Shown here: positions 60,522 to 64,000 of the stretch, piece after piece
Layout of the letters: every line of letters begins with the position of its first letter
Numbering within the stretch: position 1 is the first letter of the stretch
Assembly (NCBI RefSeq): GCF_000426645.1
Contig: NZ_KE384549.1
Span: 531,890-595,889 of the forward strand
Length of the DNA: 64,000 bases
Direction of reading: 5' to 3'
From: Nakamurella lactea DSM 19367
GTDB lineage: Bacteria > Actinomycetota > Actinomycetes > Mycobacteriales > Nakamurellaceae
Program-made: the position numbers and the translations under genes
The notes under the pieces: model-generated
What the model was told of the DNA's origin: nothing
Seen by the model: the letters and a program-made list of their open reading frames with translations, nothing else
Database searches by the model: none

Positions 60522-62120
60522 TCAGGCGGTGACCGTCACCGAGATCTGGTGGTAACCCGTTGCGCCGTCAGGGATGACGTCGGAGTCCTCGCCGATCTGC
60601 GGCTTCCCGTCCAGATCGATGGCCCGGCAATGGATCTTGTAGTCGCCGGGCTTCGCGTCCCACCGATAGACCCATTGCACCCAGGTGTCGGTGGACACCG
60701 GCCGGGACAGTTCGGCGTCGGCCCAGGCCGACCAGCCGTCACCGGCATTGATCTGCACCTGCACTCCTGAGATGCCCCGGTGCTGTGCCCAGGCGACCCC
60801 GGCCACCGGCACCTGGCCGGCGGCGGCGGTGTCGCCGGGCACGTCGATCCGTGACGAGGTCTTGATCGGGCCGTGGTCCGACCAGCCCAGCCCGGTCCAG
60901 TAGGCCATCACCTTGTCGAACCTGGTCACCTCCATGTCCACCACCCACTTGGTGGCCGACACGTAGCCGTACAGACCCGGCACCACCATCCGCACCGGGA
61001 ACCCGTGTTCGACCGGCAGCGGCTCGCCGTTCATCCCGATGGCCAGCAACGAATCCCGGTCGTCGGTCAACGCCTCCAGCGGTGTCGACACGGTGAAGCC
61101 CTTGACGTCGGCCGACAGCACACAATCGGCGCCGGCCTGCGGCCCCGCCTCGGCCAGCAGGTCCGCGATCCGGGTGCCGATCCAGCGGGCGTTGCCCACC
61201 AGGTCGCCGCCGCGCGGGTTGGACACGCAGGTCAGGGTGATCATCCGCTCCAGCATCGGCCGGGCCGCCAACGCGGCGAAGTCGATCTCGATCTCCTTGT
61301 CGACCATGCCGTGGATCCGCAGTTTCCAGCCCGCGGTGGGCACCTGCGGCAGCACGAACGCGGTGTCGATCCGGTAGAAGTCGGCGTTCGGCGTCACGTA
61401 GGAACTGATGCCGGGCACCGAATTCAGTGTCTGCACACCGGTTTCGGACTGCATCTCGGCGGTCGGCAGGGTGACGGCGGCCCTGGACTCCGCGGTGGCG
61501 GCGCCGGACGGGATCATCCGGGACAACGCACCGGCGATGGCGGCGCCGAGTGCGCCGTAGCCGGCGAACATCAGGAACTGCCGGCGGTCGGCGGTCCGGA
61601 CGCCGGTCCCGGTGGAGTACCGCGGGCGCAACGCGGTCCACAGGTAGCGGCAGCCGGCGAACGCCCCGATCGCCAGCGGCAGCAGCTCGAAGACCCCGGC
61701 GTCGGCGCGCGACTCGATGGCCACCGCCGCGACCACGGCGAGCAGCACGGCCAGCGTCAGCCCGATCGTCAGCCGGACCCGGGCGACCAGGCCGATCAGC
61801 GCGCCGGCCAGCAGCAGCGTCAGCCCCATCCCGATACCGAGGGCGACCTTGTCGCCGGGGGCGCCGAGGTTCTGCTTTGCCCATTCGACCAACGACCCAG
61901 GGCTGACGTCGATGAAGGCGCCGCCCAGCGACCCCACCGGCGACGCGGACGAGCTGAGCAGCCCGGCCCAGCCGGCGAGCGCCGCCAGCAGCTCGGCGAC
62001 GGCCACCGTGAGCAGCACGGCGACCATGCCGAGCAGCGCCGCCCGGCCGCGACCCAGCGGGCGACCCTGTCCGGGCGTGGTCGGCGCCGGGGTGGCCGGG
62101 GGAGCGGTGTCGGTGCTCAT
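60522..62120 (-). CDS. Membrane-anchored molybdopterin-dependent oxidoreductase (SUOX fold)
   Basis: 532 residues from the ATG at 62120. Four to five N-terminal helices (to about 185) are followed by a twin-Arg-like DRRQFLMFAGYGALGAA segment. A sulfite-oxidase-type Mo-cofactor domain (LERMITLTCVSNPRGGD with the Mo-ligand Cys; PVEHGFPVRMVVPGLYGYVS) and a C-terminal dimerisation domain follow. It presumably oxidises or reduces an oxyanion or protein Met-SO outside the membrane. In several actinobacteria such a gene is linked to sigK-rskA, as here; a SigK-like promoter overlaps its start. Confidence 0.9.
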   Translation of the reverse strand: MSTDTAPPATPAPTTPGQGRPLGRGRAALLGMVAVLLTVAVAELLAALAGWAGLLSSSASPVGSLGGAFIDVSPGSLVEWAKQNLGAPGDKVALGIGMGLTLLLAGALIGLVARVRLTIGLTLAVLLAVVAAVAIESRADAGVFELLPLAIGAFAGCRYLWTALRPRYSTGTGVRTADRRQFLMFAGYGALGAAIAGALSRMIPSGAATAESRAAVTLPTAEMQSETGVQTLNSVPGISSYVTPNADFYRIDTAFVLPQVPTAGWKLRIHGMVDKEIEIDFAALAARPMLERMITLTCVSNPRGGDLVGNARWIGTRIADLLAEAGPQAGADCVLSADVKGFTVSTPLEALTDDRDSLLAIGMNGEPLPVEHGFPVRMVVPGLYGYVSATKWVVDMEVTRFDKVMAYWTGLGWSDHGPIKTSSRIDVPGDTAAAGQVPVAGVAWAQHRGISGVQVQINAGDGWSAWADAELSRPVSTDTWVQWVYRWDAKPGDYKIHCRAIDLDGKPQIGEDSDVIPDGATGYHQISVTVTA

Positions 62121-62126
62121 GTCGGG

Positions 62127-62154
62127 CGTTCGGAGCCGATCGGTCGATGGACGG
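62127..62154 (-). promoter_or_regulatory. Possible SigK-type promoter of the molybdoenzyme gene
   Basis: Minus strand CCGTCC (62154-62149), 16-base spacer, CGAACG (62132-62127), against the SigK consensus CCATCC-N16-17-CGAATA. The -10 lies 6 bases before the ATG at 62120, implying a leaderless message. Three mismatches make this less certain than the site at 62217. Confidence 0.35.
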
Positions 62155-62216
62155 GTGGGGCGAGAACAATTTCCGCGGTTCCGTTCCAGTGTGCGCCCGG
62201 GAGTCCGGACGATGAC

Positions 62217-62244
62217 CCATCCGACCCGGCCGCGGTGTCGAATC
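62217..62244 (+). promoter_or_regulatory. SigK-type promoter upstream of sigK
   Basis: CCATCC (62217-62222), 16 bases, CGAATC (62239-62244). This is one base from the mycobacterial SigK consensus CCATCC-N16-17-CGAATA and is 90 bases before the sigK start, which suggests SigK directs its own transcription. Confidence 0.75.
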
Positions 62245-62334
62245 ACGCCCGATGACACCGCAGAAAGAGCCCAGCACCGCCGGCCACCGCACTGGCGACC
62301 GCGGTACGGAAGCGCAGTGAGGAAGGATCGGCCG

Positions 62335-62925
62335 ATGACCACCCCGCTCGCGCCGGTGCCGGATCGGGATGACGAACCACCACCGAGTGCCGAGGCCCTG
62401 CTGGACCGCACCGCCCGCGGCGACGAGAGCGCGTTCGCCGCGCTCTACGACGCGTTCGGCTCCCGCGTCTACGGGCTGGCCCGTCGGGTGGTGCGCGACC
62501 CGCAGCAGGCCCAGGACGTTGCCCAGGAGGTGTTCCTGGAGATCTGGCGCCGGGCCAGCAGGTTCGACGCCGCGAAGGGCAACGCGGGCAGCTGGATCCT
62601 GACCCTGGCGCATTCCCGGGCGGTGGACCGGGTGCGGTCGGCACAGGCCGCCCGGGACCGGGAGAGTGTGGTCGCGCAGCGGTCGACGGTCCGGGACACC
62701 GACACCGTCGTCGAGGCGGTCGAGGCGAACCTGGAACGCCGGGCGGTCCGCCGGTGCCTTGGCACCCTCACCGACCTGCAACGGGAATCGGTGAACCTGG
62801 CCTACTACAGCGGCTACACCTATGCCGAGGTCGCCACCCTGCTCAAGGCACCGCTGCCCACCGTGAAGACCCGGATGCGGGACGGCCTGATCCGGCTCCG
62901 CGACTGCCTGGGGGTGACCGGATGA
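62335..62925 (+). CDS. sigK: ECF sigma factor SigK
   Basis: 196 residues from the ATG at 62335 with GGAAGG about 8 bases upstream. Region 2 (FAALYDAFGSRVYGLARRVV, DVAQEVFLEIWRRASRFD) and region 4 (LQRESVNLAYYSGYTYAEVA, PTVKTRMRDGLIRLRDCL) are complete. The linked RskA-type anti-sigma gene overlaps by ATGA and a SigK-type promoter precedes it, supporting the name. In M. tuberculosis SigK controls MPT70/MPT83 and its own operon. Likely targets here include the divergent molybdoenzyme. Confidence 0.93.
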   Translation: MTTPLAPVPDRDDEPPPSAEALLDRTARGDESAFAALYDAFGSRVYGLARRVVRDPQQAQDVAQEVFLEIWRRASRFDAAKGNAGSWILTLAHSRAVDRVRSAQAARDRESVVAQRSTVRDTDTVVEAVEANLERRAVRRCLGTLTDLQRESVNLAYYSGYTYAEVATLLKAPLPTVKTRMRDGLIRLRDCLGVTG

Positions 62926-63668
62926 CCGGCACGCCGGCGCCGCCGGCCGATCAACATCTGTCCATCGGCGCCTATCTGCTGCATGCGCTGCCGGCCGCGG
63001 AGGCGCAGGCGTTCGAGGCGCACCTGGCCGGCTGCGAGAGCTGCACCGAGGAAGTCGGTGGGCTGCGGGCCGCCGCGGCGATGCTCGGCGCGGCCGAGGC
63101 GCTCCGGCCGCCGGCCGCGCTGCGCGAGAACGTGCTGACGGCTGCCGCCCGGACTCCGCAGGAGCGGCCGCTGCCGGGCCGCGACCCGGGTCCCGGCCCC
63201 CATCGGCACTCCACCGGCCGCGGCTGGTACCGCCGGCCGGCCGGCTGGCTGGCCGCGGCCGCCGCGGTCCTCGTCATCGGCGGTGGGGTCAGCTGGGCGG
63301 TACTCGCCGGACGGACGGCACCGATGACGGCGAGCCAACGGATGGAGCAGTGCGTCAGCGCCGATGCCTCGAGCGCCACGATGACCCCCTCGGTCGGCGC
63401 CGGCGGCTCGCTGATCCGCTCCGACAGCTGCGATGCCGTGGTGGTGAAGCTGCCGGCGATGCCCGCGCCGCCCACCGGCATGGCCTACCAGCTGTGGATG
63501 ATCAAGGGCGACGCGCCCCGCTCGATGGGGCTGGTGCCGAGCCTGGACGGTGCAATGATGCCGATGCCGATCCGCGCCGGGGACTCGGCGGTGGCCGTCA
63601 CCGTCGAGCCGGCCGCCGGGTCGGACCAGCCGACCGGGCGGCCGATCTGGGCGGTGCCGCTGCACTGA
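62922..63668 (+). CDS. rskA: RskA-type membrane anti-sigma factor
   Basis: 248 residues. An N-terminal zinc-binding anti-sigma domain (YLLHALPAAEAQAFEAHLAG then CESC) is followed by a single helix (WLAAAAAVLVIGGGVSWAVL, about 105-125) and an extracytoplasmic RskA domain (MAYQLWMIKGDAPRSMGLVP). It should hold SigK at the membrane until released by intramembrane proteolysis. ATGA overlap with sigK ensures matched synthesis. Confidence 0.92.
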   Translation: MTGTPAPPADQHLSIGAYLLHALPAAEAQAFEAHLAGCESCTEEVGGLRAAAAMLGAAEALRPPAALRENVLTAAARTPQERPLPGRDPGPGPHRHSTGRGWYRRPAGWLAAAAAVLVIGGGVSWAVLAGRTAPMTASQRMEQCVSADASSATMTPSVGAGGSLIRSDSCDAVVVKLPAMPAPPTGMAYQLWMIKGDAPRSMGLVPSLDGAMMPMPIRAGDSAVAVTVEPAAGSDQPTGRPIWAVPLH

Positions 63669-63739
63669 CAGTGAGGATGGTGGTGCTGCCGCGCTGGTCC
63701 GGTCTGACTCTTGCTCTGACTGACCGTGGTGTCCTGAAC

Positions 63740-63902
63740 GGGATGTGTCGTCCGGGCTGGTGTGGTGGCGTATTCGGCACCTGCCGGACGGGCGTCGTGA
63801 CCTTATAGGAGCCTGGCCAGAGGCCCCGTCACTGTCTTGTCCGCCCGCCCGACCGGCGCGTGCCGCCCTTCCCGGTTCAGCGATAGGACGGCAGGTATTC
63901 AC
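63740..63902 (+). ncRNA. Expected bridge RNA region of the IS110 element
   Basis: IS110-family elements express a structured bridge RNA from the non-coding end next to the recombinase gene. This stretch has GTCCGG/CCGGAC (63750-63755 with 63784-63789) and GGCC-AGA-GGCC (63814-63824) stems. The exact ends and the target- and donor-binding loops cannot be fixed from one copy, and without the other end of the element. Confidence 0.4.
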
Positions 63903-63903
63903 G

Positions 63904-64000
63904 ATGACATCGACAGCAGACAAGGTCCACACCGGTGCGGTGGTCGAGGTGACCGGCGGTGTTGACACCCACAAGGACACGCACACCGCGGCGGCGGTCG
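63904..64000 (+). CDS. IS110-family transposase/recombinase, N-terminal fragment
   Basis: An ATG at 63904 opens 32 visible codons. The peptide includes GGVDTHKDTHTAAAV, the first catalytic Asp block of the DEDD (RuvC-like) domain in IS110/IS1111 recombinases. The remainder, with the Tnp domain and its catalytic Ser, lies outside the window. No frameshift is seen in the visible part. Confidence 0.9.
   Translation, partial: MTSTADKVHTGAVVEVTGGVDTHKDTHTAAAV

Larger units (their letters stand above)
63700..64000 (+). mobile_element. IS110-family element, left end (truncated by the window)
   Basis: The coding start at 63904 is IS110-like, and the roughly 200 bases before it are non-coding and contain hairpins, as is usual for the left end of this family. 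The outer boundary is not visible because IS110 elements lack terminal inverted repeats and target duplications; 63700 is a rough limit just after the rskA stop. Confidence 0.6.

Overview
The window is high-GC DNA from an actinobacterium. Supporting markers are an AfsR/SARP-type regulator, a mycothiol-dependent maleylpyruvate-isomerase-family protein, a deazaflavin (F420)-type nitroreductase, a SigK/RskA pair with a mycobacterial-style SigK promoter, a LysG/LysE pair and a two-gene Ku/LigD end-joining system. GTG and TTG starts and 4-base ATGA overlaps are frequent. A Nakamurella-like or related soil genus is my guess; nothing here fixes the genus. There is one tRNA gene (Leu, CAG) and no rRNA or CRISPR.

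Layout. 1-9.2 kb (minus): the 5' end of an FAD-linked oxidase, a 1090-residue SARP/NB-ARC/TPR regulator, a Rieske module with an uncharacterised membrane protein and a 27-residue membrane microprotein, then an operon of MMPL exporter, histidine kinase and response regulator. 9.4-15.7 kb: tRNA-Leu, a TetR/epoxide-hydrolase divergent pair with clear operators, an NAD-epimerase-like enzyme, another TetR regulator, a secreted beta-propeller protein and a TrmB/LuxR-type regulator. 15.9-23.9 kb: a four-gene ABC export cluster with two giant FtsX-type permeases and two ATPases, one carrying an AbrB-like tail. 24-29 kb: an acyl-CoA ligase, an AbiEi/DUF559 gene bracketed by inverted pairs of a 52-bp-period repeat, an EamA exporter with a CGNR regulator, and an FMN reductase. 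29-34 kb: small housekeeping and regulatory genes, including an ECF sigma factor with a C-terminal SnoaL-like domain and a GlsB stress protein with a SigB/SigF-type promoter.

34-46.6 kb: Ku and LigD (polymerase plus ligase), apt, a thioredoxin-reductase-like flavoprotein divergent from an XRE-cupin regulator, an MFS exporter divergent from an MmyB-type regulator, and purD. 47-52.3 kb: a GT2 glycosyltransferase, an aminotransferase, and a three-gene SipW/TasA-like export locus. Its signal peptidase continues into a second secretion-signal-like helix, an extracellular domain and an LPNTG wall-sorting signal. 52.4-58.8 kb (minus): one long operon, HAD phosphatase - PhnD - PhnC - PhnE - PhnE - metallophosphoesterase - RpiR regulator, which looks like uptake and internal dephosphorylation of an organophosphorus compound. 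58.9-64 kb: LysG/LysE, a SUOX-fold molybdoenzyme, SigK/RskA, and the left end of an IS110-family element running off the window.

Most interesting to follow up: the signal peptidase-LPNTG fusion locus (49.5-51.9 kb), the repeat-bracketed AbiEi/DUF559 gene (25.5-26.7 kb), the IS110 left end with its expected bridge RNA (63.7-64 kb), the phosphate-ester uptake operon, and the SigK promoter.
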